From Thioploca sp. (GTDB lineage Bacteria > Pseudomonadota > Gammaproteobacteria > Beggiatoales > Beggiatoaceae): a DNA stretch of 52,406 nt. The stretch covers positions 1-52,406 of the forward strand of contig JAAUSR010000030.1 of NCBI GenBank assembly GCA_012032555.1. Reading direction: 5' to 3'. Below the pieces are notes generated by a model. It had not been told where the DNA came from. It searched no databases and was given only the letters and a program-made list of their open reading frames with translations. Below are positions 1 to 7,063 of this stretch, in pieces. The stretch's first letter is position 1. Every line of letters starts with the position of its first letter. The position numbers and the translations under genes are program-made.

Positions 1-112
1 ACAGAACACTTGTCAATAAAATTAGATTTCATACAATTGATTTATATGATGAAATAATTGGTGTCTGTGCTGGACTATGGAATTTTTACTTAGCTAATTG
101 ATTGGTTTTTAA
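1..112 (+). mobile_element. 3' end of an IS630-like transposase (cut by window edge)
   Basis: The third frame from base 3 to 101 reads as the last 32 residues of a DDE transposase, ending in the motif GVCAGLWNFYLAN and a stop. The pattern (I/V)xxxCxxxWN close to the C-terminus is typical of IS630-family transposases. The rest lies left of the window. Immediately after it, at about 113, a Calx-beta coding frame begins without a start, so this end of the element appears to have interrupted that gene. The terminal repeat does not match the IS630 ends at 14829, 35614 and 51363, so it is a different element. Family assignment is moderate. Confidence 0.5.
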
Positions 113-1237
113 CGTGATACAACTCTAGTATTTAATGAAGGCTATGAAACTGCCAATCTTACGCTTTCAGCTCCTACCGGTGGTGCTTCACTGGGGGGAA
201 CGCCTAATGCTACTTTGAGTATTGCAGATAATGATTGTGGCACGGATGACCCGGATGCTCCTAACCCACATTGGGTAGATACTTGTCCAAGTGGTTTTGA
301 TAAGTTTCCTACTACTGGTACTATTAGTATAGCACTTGGGTGGGACACCAACCCCGTCATGGGAAGAACAGATTGTAGTCACGAAGATGCTGAGGGAGTT
401 TACAAAATAACGCTGAAAGGACCGACCTGGGCATTTAGAGGAGATGGTACAAATAGTACTACACCTCATAGTATTCAAACCGAAATGTATGATTTAGAAA
501 TGAGTGGCAATACTCCCTTTGGTCCGGTTACTCTCTACGCTGGTGATGGGGTAGGTAACCTCGCAGATGATGGTCCGATTATAGGATCGCTTTATTCACC
601 TGGTGAAATCGAAGAAAACTCCAGTAGTCCAGGAAAGGCTAACAGTTATTTTGATGTTAAATTTGAACTCCATACCCCAATGGGTATTTTACATAACAAC
701 CTCCCCTATCGGATGGAAACCGACGGAATGTTGGGAGTACCTCCAGTACCGCTAAAACATGCCGATGGTACTTATTATACAACTACTTATTTGCATCCTA
801 CTTTAAACACTTATGTTGGTTTGGTATTATATAATGAAGCAGAACAACCAACCGCTTGTTTTAAAGTGAAAGAAATAGGCGTTCCGAGTGGGACACATTT
901 ATCAGTTGACCTCAAATCTTTTACTGCTTCAGCAAACAATAGGGTAGTTTCTATAGCTTGGGAAACTGGCACCGAGACAAATAATGCTGCCTTTAGAGTT
1001 TTGAGAGGGATACCCTTGACTGGTATTTGTAGCGATAATCCTAAAGACTACATAGAAATTGAGGCAGTGAGTCCGCGGATTTCATCTAAAGGTACGGAAA
1101 GATCAGGAGCGGTTTATGGTGTACCAGATAATAGTGTTATTTCTGGTATGACTTACTGTTATGCGTTGGAAGACATTGACTATGACAATCAGAGTACCTT
1201 CCACACTGATCAAATAGTCTCAGTGACTGTAAACTAA
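113..1237 (+). pseudogene. 5'-truncated secreted/surface protein: Calx-beta remnant plus FN3-like C-terminal module
   Basis: The open frame begins straight after a stop at 110-112, already inside a Calx-beta motif (NEGYETANLTLS, then ATLSIADND), so the N-terminus, presumably with signal peptide and further Calx-beta repeats, is missing. A TTG at 215 is the first usable start but would sit in the last strand of that domain. The middle 200 residues are not recognised. The last 100 residues (from VDLKSFTAS) form a beta-sandwich-like module with SIAWETGTETNNAAFRVLRG and YALEDIDYDNQSTFH, closely resembling the C-terminal module of the protein at 41037-42362. Two cysteines in this module could pair. 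The gene was probably for a cell-surface protein and was inactivated by the upstream element. Confidence 0.6.
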
Positions 1238-1285
1238 AATGGATCTTTTCTTGTTGTAACTAGCCTTTCTCTAGCAAGAGTGGGC

Positions 1286-1370
1286 TCAATGCTGTTAAGT
1301 TAAGGGCAGACACACCGGTCTGCCCCTACAAAACACCCCGTCTGTAGGGGCGAACCGACGTGTTCGCCCT
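1286..1370. repeat. Composite repeat: terminal-repeat motif plus two REP palindromes
   Basis: TCAATGCTGTTAAGTTAAG (1286-1304) is followed without a gap by a GGGCAGAC...GTCTGCCCCTAC palindrome (1304-1329) and then GTAGGGGCGAAC...GTTCGCCCT (1344-1370). The same order recurs at 40908-40988, so these parts have been copied together. The first motif is a variant of the 19-bp terminal inverted repeat of the MITE at 15151-15299. Confidence 0.75.
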
Positions 1371-1434
1371 AACACCCAATCGCATTGCGGAGCAAAAAAA
1401 CCCACCATTTTTTGTCCCCTTACTTCCTTCCTTT

Positions 1435-1531
1435 CCAATGCCATTAAGTTAAACAGTTTGATGTTAGGGCGAACATACCGGTTCGCCCCTACAGACGGAG
1501 TGTTTATTTGCTACCAAACTCCGCTTGGTAG
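1435..1531. repeat. Composite repeat: terminal-repeat motif, REP palindrome, short hairpin
   Basis: CCAATGCCATTAAGTTAAA (1435-1453) is followed by an AGGGCGAAC...GTTCGCCCCTAC palindrome (1466-1492) and a 7-bp hairpin CTACCAA/TTGGTAG (1511-1531). Together with the preceding array this fills the stretch between the truncated surface protein and the degenerate PIN copy; no gene is visible in it. Confidence 0.65.
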
Positions 1532-1571
1532 TGTCGCTACTACCCACAGCTTGGTTCCGTTCCCACCTAAC

Positions 1572-1858
1572 GATATTGGAAAAATAGGCATCGGTTTGAT
1601 TATAACTATTATTAGTTCTTAACCCAGTTGAAGTTACCATCTTTGGCAACTTTTTATTACATTGCGGCTAAAAGTAAAAACCAGCCACTAGCAAAACAAT
1701 TTATTAGTGATTCATGTCAATTTATTTACGTCGTTCCAACTACTCATTCTGACTTACTGATAGCACTAACTTTACCGATTTCTGATTTTGAAGACACCAT
1801 GCAATGTGCTGCAGCAATGAGCTGGGTTTCGTTCCTCAACCCAGCATACTCGTGCTAA
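1572..1858 (+). pseudogene. Degenerate copy of the PIN toxin region at 4138-4892
   Basis: Bases 1572-1640 match 4138-4205 (the leader of the antitoxin), then the sequence jumps to the middle of the PIN gene: 1645-1822 matches about 4607-4783. About 400 bp with the antitoxin and the PIN N-terminus, including its first catalytic aspartate, have been lost. The frame keeps TFYYIAAKSKNQPLAKQF and ISDFEDTMQCAAAM, then runs into repeat sequence (SWVSFLNPAYSC) at a second deletion. This cannot encode an active nuclease. Confidence 0.8.
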
Positions 1859-1918
1859 AATTTTTGAAAATTAACGTATAATTAACTTAGTCAGTGTAAT
1901 AATCATCAAGGTTTGAAA

Positions 1919-2122
1919 ATGGAACCACTACAAATTAAAGAACTGATTTTGAAAGAATTACCTACCTTGATCCAACAAGATAGTAGTTTGCGGGAATGGG
2001 TATTAACGATAGGGCGTACGCAATTTGCCGAACAAACCGCTACGGAAAGCCGTTTTGATCAAATGATGCGAATTATTTTTTTGCCCCCATACTCCCTTTC
2101 CAATGCCATTAAGCACAAATAG
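1919..2122 (+). pseudogene. Degenerate N-terminal copy of the coiled-coil nuclease at 5307-6062
   Basis: The ATG at 1919 and its upstream AAGG are duplicated from 5307. The first 50 residues are almost identical to that gene (MEPLQIKELILKELPTL), diverging only by single substitutions, up to DQMMRII. There the sequence breaks into unrelated repeat DNA and stops at 2120-2122. The coiled coil and the whole nuclease domain are missing. With the PIN remnant just upstream it shows that the entire toxin/nuclease segment was duplicated and then shortened by at least three deletions. Confidence 0.8.
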
Positions 2123-2240
2123 GTTGGGTTGATAAACCCAGCTAATTTATCCAATTGGTTGAATTATAAATAACCAAAATATAATTGGTGTTTATCTTGA
2201 ATAAGCTGGGTTTCGTTCCTCAACCCAGCCTACTCATGCT
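2112..2240. repeat. MITE-like element, copy 1
   Basis: About 129 bp bounded by inverted ends: AGCACAAATAGGTTGGGTT at the left and the complement of AGCATGAGTAGGCTGGGTT at the right. It shares its core (CCAATTGGTTGAATTATAA in this copy) with the element at 5109-5244. It has no coding capacity. A right-end fragment of the same family (CTGGGTTTCGTTCCTCAACCC) is also present at 1822-1858. Confidence 0.7.
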
Positions 2241-2269
2241 ATATGAATTATTCAACTGGAGTAAATAAA

Positions 2270-2466
2270 ATGGTAACAATTGAACAGATCTTAAGAGAAA
2301 TTGAGTCTCTCTCTGCGGAAGCTAAACAGGAACTCTATGAATTGCTTAAAAAAAGTTGTGGCAAGAAAAAAAACCGCGGTCGATTGATCTAAAAAAATAT
2401 CAAGGAATAGCTAAAAACGTTTGGAATGATACTGAACAATATCTAGAGCAATTACGAAACCATTGA
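2270..2466 (+). pseudogene. Frameshifted type II antitoxin remnant
   Basis: The ATG at 2270 opens a short frame starting MVTIEQILREIESLSAEAK, typical of the small helical antitoxins that precede PIN toxins. It stops at 2390. In another frame the rest continues as KKYQGIAKNVWNDTEQYLEQ and ends at 2464-2466, so a one-base change in or after the A-rich run around 2366-2373 has broken it. Its PIN partner just downstream is also broken, so the pair is a dead toxin-antitoxin module. The exact antitoxin family is not identified. Confidence 0.6.
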
Positions 2467-2473
2467 TAGGGTT

Positions 2474-2610
2474 TAAAAAAGTATTTGTAGATACCTCTAC
2501 AAATTTCAGCCGCTATTCATTGTCAGTGCGATAAGTTTATAACCAATGATAAGCGGTTAAAGCAAATCTCTGAAATAGAAATTATGTTGATAGATGATTG
2601 GTCTCATTAG
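2474..2610 (+). pseudogene. PIN toxin remnant (N- and C-termini joined by deletion)
   Basis: The sequence begins with the hallmark PIN start KVFVDTS, including the first catalytic Asp, then passes within about 12 codons, and with a change of frame, to a PIN C-terminus: AAIHCQCDKFITNDKRLKQI followed by SEIEIMLIDDWSH and a stop at 2608-2610. About 90 internal residues are missing. The TND motif of the fourth acidic site survives. Its place just after the antitoxin remnant fits a former two-gene module. Confidence 0.65.
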
Positions 2611-2654
2611 CTAGCGTTGATTAGTGGGGAGGTAGATAGTCGGTGGTATCGAAT

Positions 2655-2688
2655 ATAGGATACGATTCGCTAATTCACCGTATCCTAT
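2655..2688. repeat. Perfect 10-bp hairpin
   Basis: ATAGGATACG (2655-2664) and CGTATCCTAT (2679-2688) form a perfect stem with a 14-nt loop. It lies just past the 3' end of the minus-strand gene at 2750-3829. There is no U-tract on the minus strand, so a terminator role is only possible, not shown. Confidence 0.5.
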
Positions 2689-2749
2689 GAAGAGTTGAGC
2701 TTTTTTGTCGGACACGCTGCGCTTAATCCGACCTACTTGACTACTTAGC

Positions 2750-3829
2750 TTAGTGAGTTGTCACTTCATCGTAAAGAATGACACGACCATCATATTCTTT
2801 CTCTAATACGCGATAACTGTCCCCCACCACATCATCTGTGCAAGTGTACGAGGAGGAAACACCTTTTGAAGCAAAACTACACGCTATATCCATCGCTGTT
2901 CCGCCATTATCAAGCTTGTCACCACGGAGAATAAGAAATTCTGCCGCATTCGGTTCAGAAGAGGTAGTCAATGTTAAGTTCACTTGATTCCCATTTTTTG
3001 AGACGTTTAATGTTACGTCTGTTGCTTCGAGTCTAACCCCATGCTTCATTAGTAAAGCAATTTCCCAGAAGATCCAACTGTTACGGTTGTTGTGAGGAAT
3101 GGCGGCAGCCGTAACCATATCTTCAGGAGGAATAGGATAAAATCCGCCGGCCGGAAAATCTGATGGTGGTGTTGGCCAAGGTGCTGCGGGAGGCGTATGT
3201 GACCACGGGACATCCGTAGCTCTCAATGTTCTATCAGCAGGGTCGGGCAAAATAGAAGAAAGTGGTCTAAAATCAACTACATCAGCAGGATTATTGACAT
3301 TACCACCTGCTGTTACAAAGATTAAACAAGCATCTACTGTCAAATTAGATGTAAACGTGCCACCATTATCAGTGGTATGCTTAATTGTCATTGAACTGGT
3401 AGATGACGATACTGTTGTACATAGCTGCGGCAAGTTGGGAAAATCTATAGGAAGTGCTTTCTTGACTATCACATAAAGATCAACCATCCCTAGAATACCT
3501 AAAGGCGTGCCATCGAAGGAAACAGTGCTTTTCAAGGACAGCGCGACTAATTCAATATCTACGGTTCCTACTCCACCAGGAGGGTCAAAGGGATCAATTC
3601 CTTGTTTACGTTCAACTATTGTATCTGCACCTCTACCACTTAGGACAGATGGAAACAAGGCCGGATTACCTTCTAATGGAACTAAAACACCACTACCCGG
3701 TGGAAGCTCAATTTCTGTTCCCGACTCGGTTTTAAGCAGGTCAAACCCTGGCTCTATTGGTGAACTTAATGCCACCATGGGTAATGATAGCCCCATGGAT
3801 ATTAACGGTACTACCAAAATTTTCTTCAT
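2750..3829 (-). CDS. Secreted protein with FN3-like C-terminal module
   Basis: The start at 3829 is preferred over an upstream ATG at 3865. It is preceded by AAGGAAA at good spacing and gives a clean signal peptide (MKKILVVPLISMGLSLPMVA, cleavage near ALS-SP). The mature protein has about 335 residues, is proline and threonine rich, and has no recognised catalytic motif. The last 90 residues (from VTLNVSKNGNQVNLTLTTSS, then NAAEFLILRG) resemble the beta-sandwich module that ends the proteins at 113-1237 and 41037-42362. It has several cysteines that could form disulfides. It stands alone, with no operon partner. Probably a periplasmic or surface protein of unknown role. Confidence 0.75.
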   Translation of the reverse strand: MKKILVVPLISMGLSLPMVALSSPIEPGFDLLKTESGTEIELPPGSGVLVPLEGNPALFPSVLSGRGADTIVERKQGIDPFDPPGGVGTVDIELVALSLKSTVSFDGTPLGILGMVDLYVIVKKALPIDFPNLPQLCTTVSSSTSSMTIKHTTDNGGTFTSNLTVDACLIFVTAGGNVNNPADVVDFRPLSSILPDPADRTLRATDVPWSHTPPAAPWPTPPSDFPAGGFYPIPPEDMVTAAAIPHNNRNSWIFWEIALLMKHGVRLEATDVTLNVSKNGNQVNLTLTTSSEPNAAEFLILRGDKLDNGGTAMDIACSFASKGVSSSYTCTDDVVGDSYRVLEKEYDGRVILYDEVTTH

Positions 3830-4204
3830 ATTGATATTTCCTTTTCTCACGAAAAATATAGACAATTAATATGTACTTTTTAAAAAAGTAACGAACCTAC
3901 CAAATTTATTAAATGAGAGAGAGGGATATTTAATAAGTTGGACACCTCCTTTAAATATGACTGTGTGATGAAATTGAATAGCCCTAATTTACTCAGTTGG
4001 TCAAAGTAACGATAGTTTTAGCATTTCAAATTATTTTTTTATTGTAATAAAAACCGCTAATCTCTATCAAATAAATACTTTTTTGTCAATATACAATTTG
4101 GGGATTTTCGGTCCGTTGGTTTTCAAACGGGATAAATGATATTGGAAAAAGAGGCATTGGTTTGATTATAATTATTATTAGTTCTTAACCTGGTTGAAAT
4201 CACC
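3830..4204. other. Divergent intergenic region
   Basis: This AT-rich stretch separates the minus-strand secreted gene from the plus-strand antitoxin and must hold the promoters of both. I see no convincing -35/-10 pair. Its last 67 bases (4138-4204) are the part duplicated at 1572-1640. Confidence 0.4.
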
Positions 4205-4476
4205 ATGACAACACTATCCATTGAGTTACCCGATCTACTAGTAGAAACAAGCCAAACCTTAGCTCAACAACAAGGTATCTCCTATGCTGATTTCATTCGT
4301 CAAGCTATCGTCAATGAAATAGAAAATATCACCAACTACGTCTAACAGAAAATCAACAACTTGATTCAACACCCACTCAACCAACCTTTGCGAATAAATG
4401 GGTAGGCCAATTTAAATTGGAGCAAGGTCATTTTGAGGAGGCATTTGAATATTTAAAAGAAAAATATCACTTATGA
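4205..4476 (+). pseudogene. Frameshifted ribbon-helix-helix-type antitoxin of the PIN module
   Basis: The ATG at 4205 starts MTTLSIELPDLLVETSQTLA and then QQQGISYADFIRQAIVNEIE, resembling small RHH-type DNA-binding antitoxins. It stops early at 4343-4345. In another frame the text continues as RLTENQQLDSTPTQPTFANK and ends FEEAFEYLKEKYHL with a TGA at 4474-4476 that overlaps the toxin ATG in ATGA, the usual coupling in such modules. One missing base near 4338 (for example a second C in TACGTC) would restore one 90-residue protein. The two halves are in the right order and length, so this could be sequence error rather than loss. Confidence 0.6.
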
Positions 4477-4892
4477 GAATTTTTCTTGATTGTAATGTTT
4501 TATTAGATGTCGGTTTACAGCGTGAACCTTTTTATCGTACTTCTAGCCAACTCTTAGACTACCTTGAAACACATAAAAATAGCGGATGTATCGCATGGCA
4601 TTCTCTGGCAACTTTTTATTACATTGCGGCTAAAAGTAAAAACAAGCCACTAGCAAAACAATTTATTAGTGATTTATGTCAATTTATTTACGTCGTTCCA
4701 ACTACTAATTCTGACTTACTGATAGCATTAGCTTTACCTATTTCTGATTTTGAAGACGCCATGCAATGTGCTGCAGCAATGAATTGTGAAGCAACATTCA
4801 TAGTAACCAGAAACCTAGCAGATTACCAAAATGTTCCAATTCAAGCAGTCACACCGGAACAAGTGTTAACTATTGTGATGGGGAGCTCGTAG
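4473..4892 (+). CDS. PIN-domain toxin (predicted ribonuclease)
   Basis: A 139-residue PIN protein, the toxin half of a type II toxin-antitoxin pair. Members of this family cut RNA with a Mg2+-binding acidic cluster. The first site is in MRIFLDCNVLLD (Asp6), further acidic residues lie in ISDFEDAMQ (around residue 94) and the last in TRNLADY (near residue 115). The sequence is full length. It overlaps its antitoxin by 4 bp (ATGA), so translation is probably coupled. The antitoxin frame is broken; if that is real the toxin would be unrestrained unless also weak or silent. A degenerate copy lies at 1645-1858. Confidence 0.8.
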   Translation: MRIFLDCNVLLDVGLQREPFYRTSSQLLDYLETHKNSGCIAWHSLATFYYIAAKSKNKPLAKQFISDLCQFIYVVPTTNSDLLIALALPISDFEDAMQCAAAMNCEATFIVTRNLADYQNVPIQAVTPEQVLTIVMGSS

Positions 4893-4894
4893 GA

Positions 4895-4913
4895 TCACTG
4901 CCATTAAGTTAAG
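4895..4913 (+). repeat. Solo 19-bp terminal-repeat motif
   Basis: TCACTGCCATTAAGTTAAG is identical to both inverted ends of the MITE at 15151-15299, but no inverted partner is visible nearby. It overlaps the stop codon of the small minus-strand fragment at 4909-5003. Confidence 0.65.
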
Positions 4914-5003
4914 GTTCAAAAGCAGTGTTTCCGTTGAGTTCGATGGTAATGCCATAAATGTCGAGCCGTTCTCTTGTTTCGAGGCGTATGCGGTTTTTTT
5001 GGG
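4909..5003 (-). pseudogene. C-terminal fragment of an unrecognised protein
   Basis: On the minus strand a frame of about 30 codons reads RIRLETRERLDIYGITIELN and ends GNTAFEP plus stop at 4909-4911. It looks protein-like, but there is no start and the frame is closed upstream. It is probably the tail of a gene whose body was lost. The family is not recognised. Confidence 0.35.
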
Positions 5004-5079
5004 TTTAAAGTGGGATTGGTTAAAAATAAAGCTCGTAACTTCTTTAATACTTTAGGAATAGGTATATCTTAGCCTTAGC

Positions 5080-5104
5080 GGGACGGGGTTTGTAACCCCG
5101 TCCC
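5080..5104. repeat. Perfect 11-bp GC-rich hairpin
   Basis: GGGACGGGGTT, a TGT loop and AACCCCGTCCC form a perfect stem. It sits right beside the MITE-like element at 5109. It has no flanking T-tract that would make it a clear terminator, and it looks like another short dispersed palindrome family. Confidence 0.6.
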
Positions 5105-5108
5105 GAAC

Positions 5109-5244
5109 CACGAGTAGGCCGAGTAGGCTGGGTTGAAAAACCCAGCTAGTTTATCCAAGTGGTTGAATTATAAATAACCAAAAAATGATTAGTGTTTATC
5201 TTGAATAAGCTGGGTTTCGTTCCTCAACCCAGCCTACTCGTGCT
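5109..5244. repeat. MITE-like element, copy 2
   Basis: About 136 bp with inverted ends: GAGTAGGCTGGGTTGA at the left, and the right end TCAACCCAGCCTACTC is its exact complement. A partial duplication of the left end (CGAGTAGGC twice) is visible. The core matches the copy at 2112-2240. Non-coding. Confidence 0.7.
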
Positions 5245-5306
5245 AAAATTTTTAAGAATTAACCTATGATTAATTTAATCATGGTAATAATCATCAAGGT
5301 TTGAAA

Positions 5307-6062
5307 ATGGAACCACTACAAATTAAAGAACTGATTTTGAAAGAATTACCTACCTTGGTCCAACAAGATAGTAGTTTGCGGGAATGGGTATTAACGATAG
5401 GGCGTACGCAATTTGCCGAGCAAACCGCTACGGAAAGCCGTTTTGATCAAATGATGCGAATTATTCAGCAACAACTGGCTGAAATTCAGCAATTAAGAGA
5501 AGAACAAAACCGTAAATGGGAAGAACAAAACCGTAAATGGGAAGAGAATCAACGCCAATTGCGAGAACTGGAACAGAAGAGTGATGAACGTTGGGAAGCT
5601 AACCAACGAGTCATTAACCAAATGTTAGAATCGATCCAGAAGCTGGATAAAAAATACGATCAAACGCTTGGTGCCCTAGGTACCCGTTGGGGATTACATT
5701 CCGAAGACACCTTTCGTAATGCAATTAGTGGGATTTTACAAGAATTTCCCAGCGGTGTAGAAGTCATTCATGTTAACGAGTTTGATGATAGCGGCGAAGT
5801 GTTTGGTCGCCCCGAGCAAGTCGAATTGGATTTGATTATTCGCAACGGTCAATTATTAATTGCCGAAATTAAATCGTCGATGAGCCGAGGTGAAATGTAC
5901 TTATTCGAGCGCAAAGCCCGCTTTTATGAGAAACGACACCAACGCACCGCTCAGCGGTTGATAGTGATTTCTCCCATGGTAGATAAACGGGCTCAAGCCG
6001 TCGCCGCTAAGTTAGGAATTACGGTGTATTCTTATACCGATGAAGTCGAATTTACTGAATAA
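5307..6062 (+). CDS. Coiled-coil protein with PD-(D/E)XK nuclease-like domain
   Basis: The ATG at 5307 is preceded by AAGG; a TTG two codons earlier is less likely. Residues 1-50 are helical, 55-115 form a strongly charged coiled coil with a duplicated NRKWEEQ unit, and 115-250 carry a PD-(D/E)XK fold signature: VELDLIIRNGQLLIAEIKSS, with Asp, Glu and Lys in the expected D-x(n)-ExK order. Such coiled-coil plus nuclease-like proteins (DUF3782-type) are abundant in filamentous sulfur bacteria and cyanobacteria; their function is not established. The Uma2 nuclease gene follows closely on the same strand and may be co-transcribed. The first 50 residues are duplicated at 1919-2071. Confidence 0.7.
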   Translation: MEPLQIKELILKELPTLVQQDSSLREWVLTIGRTQFAEQTATESRFDQMMRIIQQQLAEIQQLREEQNRKWEEQNRKWEENQRQLRELEQKSDERWEANQRVINQMLESIQKLDKKYDQTLGALGTRWGLHSEDTFRNAISGILQEFPSGVEVIHVNEFDDSGEVFGRPEQVELDLIIRNGQLLIAEIKSSMSRGEMYLFERKARFYEKRHQRTAQRLIVISPMVDKRAQAVAAKLGITVYSYTDEVEFTE

Positions 6063-6159
6063 ATCTACGAGGTACGTTGACTATCGAGCGTGGCCAAAAG
6101 GAAAGTCCTCGAAGCCGAGCTTCGTAGCGAGTCAAACTGGTATTCGTATTGGAGTCAAA

Positions 6160-6936
6160 ATGATGTTAGACCCGCTCATTGCTGAAAGCAATTTTTCGCT
6201 TCCTACCCAAGATAACCTACCTTGCGATGATGGTGTTCCTATGGAAACTGAACGTCATAAGAAACAAATGGAGTTATTAATTGCTTCCCTAGAACCTTGG
6301 TTAATTCAACAGCCTCAAGGTGGCTATGTGAGTGGCAACATGTTTATTTATTACAGTTTTAAGCAAATTCGCCGTCAAGATTTTAAAGGTCTCGATGTCT
6401 TTGTCGTTTTGGACGTGCCTCCCGGTGAGCGCAAAAGTTGGGTGGTTTGGGAAGAAGGTAAGACGCCCGATCTGATCATTGAACTGCTATCGGAAAGTAC
6501 TGCCAAAAAGGATAAAACCAACAAGAAACTGATTTATCAAAATCAACTCAAAGTGGCTGAATACTTCTGGTTTGATCCCTTTAATCCGGAGGATTGCGCT
6601 GATTTTCGACTTCATGGGAATCGTTATGAAGCCATACCGCTAGAAAATAATCGTTTTCTTAGTCAACAACTTGGCTTATCCCTTATTCGTTGGTCAGGTA
6701 CTTACCGAGGTGTTGAGACGACTTGGTTACGCTGGGCTACTTTGACTGGCGATTTATTGTTGTTACCAGAAGAATCGGCTCAACAACAAGCCCAAGTTGC
6801 ACAGCGGCGTGTTGAATTAGTCGAACAACAATTAGAATCGGAAACACAACGTGCTCAAACCGCAGAACAACGTGCCCAGGTTGCCGAAGCTGAAATCGCT
6901 CGTTTAAAAGCTTTATTAGCTCAGCAAACTGAGTAA
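6160..6936 (+). CDS. Uma2-family PD-(D/E)XK endonuclease-like protein
   Basis: The start at 6160 (MMLDPLIAESN) has GGAG six bases upstream; the open frame extends back to 6040, overlapping the preceding gene, but that part looks non-coding. Residues 40-190 match the Uma2 family: a GLDVFVVLDVP strand with an Asp, then TPDLIIELLSESTAKKD and KLIYQNQLKVAEYFWFDP. The last 60 residues are an alanine and glutamine rich coiled coil (AQTAEQRAQVAEAEIARLKA), a common tail in this family. The catalytic activity of Uma2 proteins is predicted from fold; the role in the cell is unknown. It probably shares a transcript with the gene upstream. Confidence 0.8.
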   Translation: MMLDPLIAESNFSLPTQDNLPCDDGVPMETERHKKQMELLIASLEPWLIQQPQGGYVSGNMFIYYSFKQIRRQDFKGLDVFVVLDVPPGERKSWVVWEEGKTPDLIIELLSESTAKKDKTNKKLIYQNQLKVAEYFWFDPFNPEDCADFRLHGNRYEAIPLENNRFLSQQLGLSLIRWSGTYRGVETTWLRWATLTGDLLLLPEESAQQQAQVAQRRVELVEQQLESETQRAQTAEQRAQVAEAEIARLKALLAQQTE

Positions 6937-6959
6937 TTAAAGTTTTGACCGGTCAGATT

Positions 6960-6989
6960 GTAGGGGCAGACCTACGTGTCTGCCCCTAC
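6960..6989. repeat. REP palindrome, perfect 12-bp arms
   Basis: GTAGGGGCAGAC, a CTACGT spacer and GTCTGCCCCTAC. This is the best-preserved copy of the GCAGAC sub-class in the window, alone between two genes on the same strand. Confidence 0.85.
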
Positions 6990-7063
6990 TCGTCATCATT
7001 TGACCGGATACTAATTGGTTTAGGTAGGTATAATGGCAGTTATACTCGAAAGGAAGATATATC

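Noticed and set aside
2700-2740. Rho-independent terminator (GTCGGA...TCCGAC with T6)
   Set aside because: The T-run is on the wrong side of the stem for either strand's upstream gene.
6040-6159. N-terminal extension of the Uma2-like protein (MKSNLLNKSTRYVDYRAWPK)
   Set aside because: It overlaps the previous gene, differs from the family start, and a GGAG site precedes the internal ATG at 6160.
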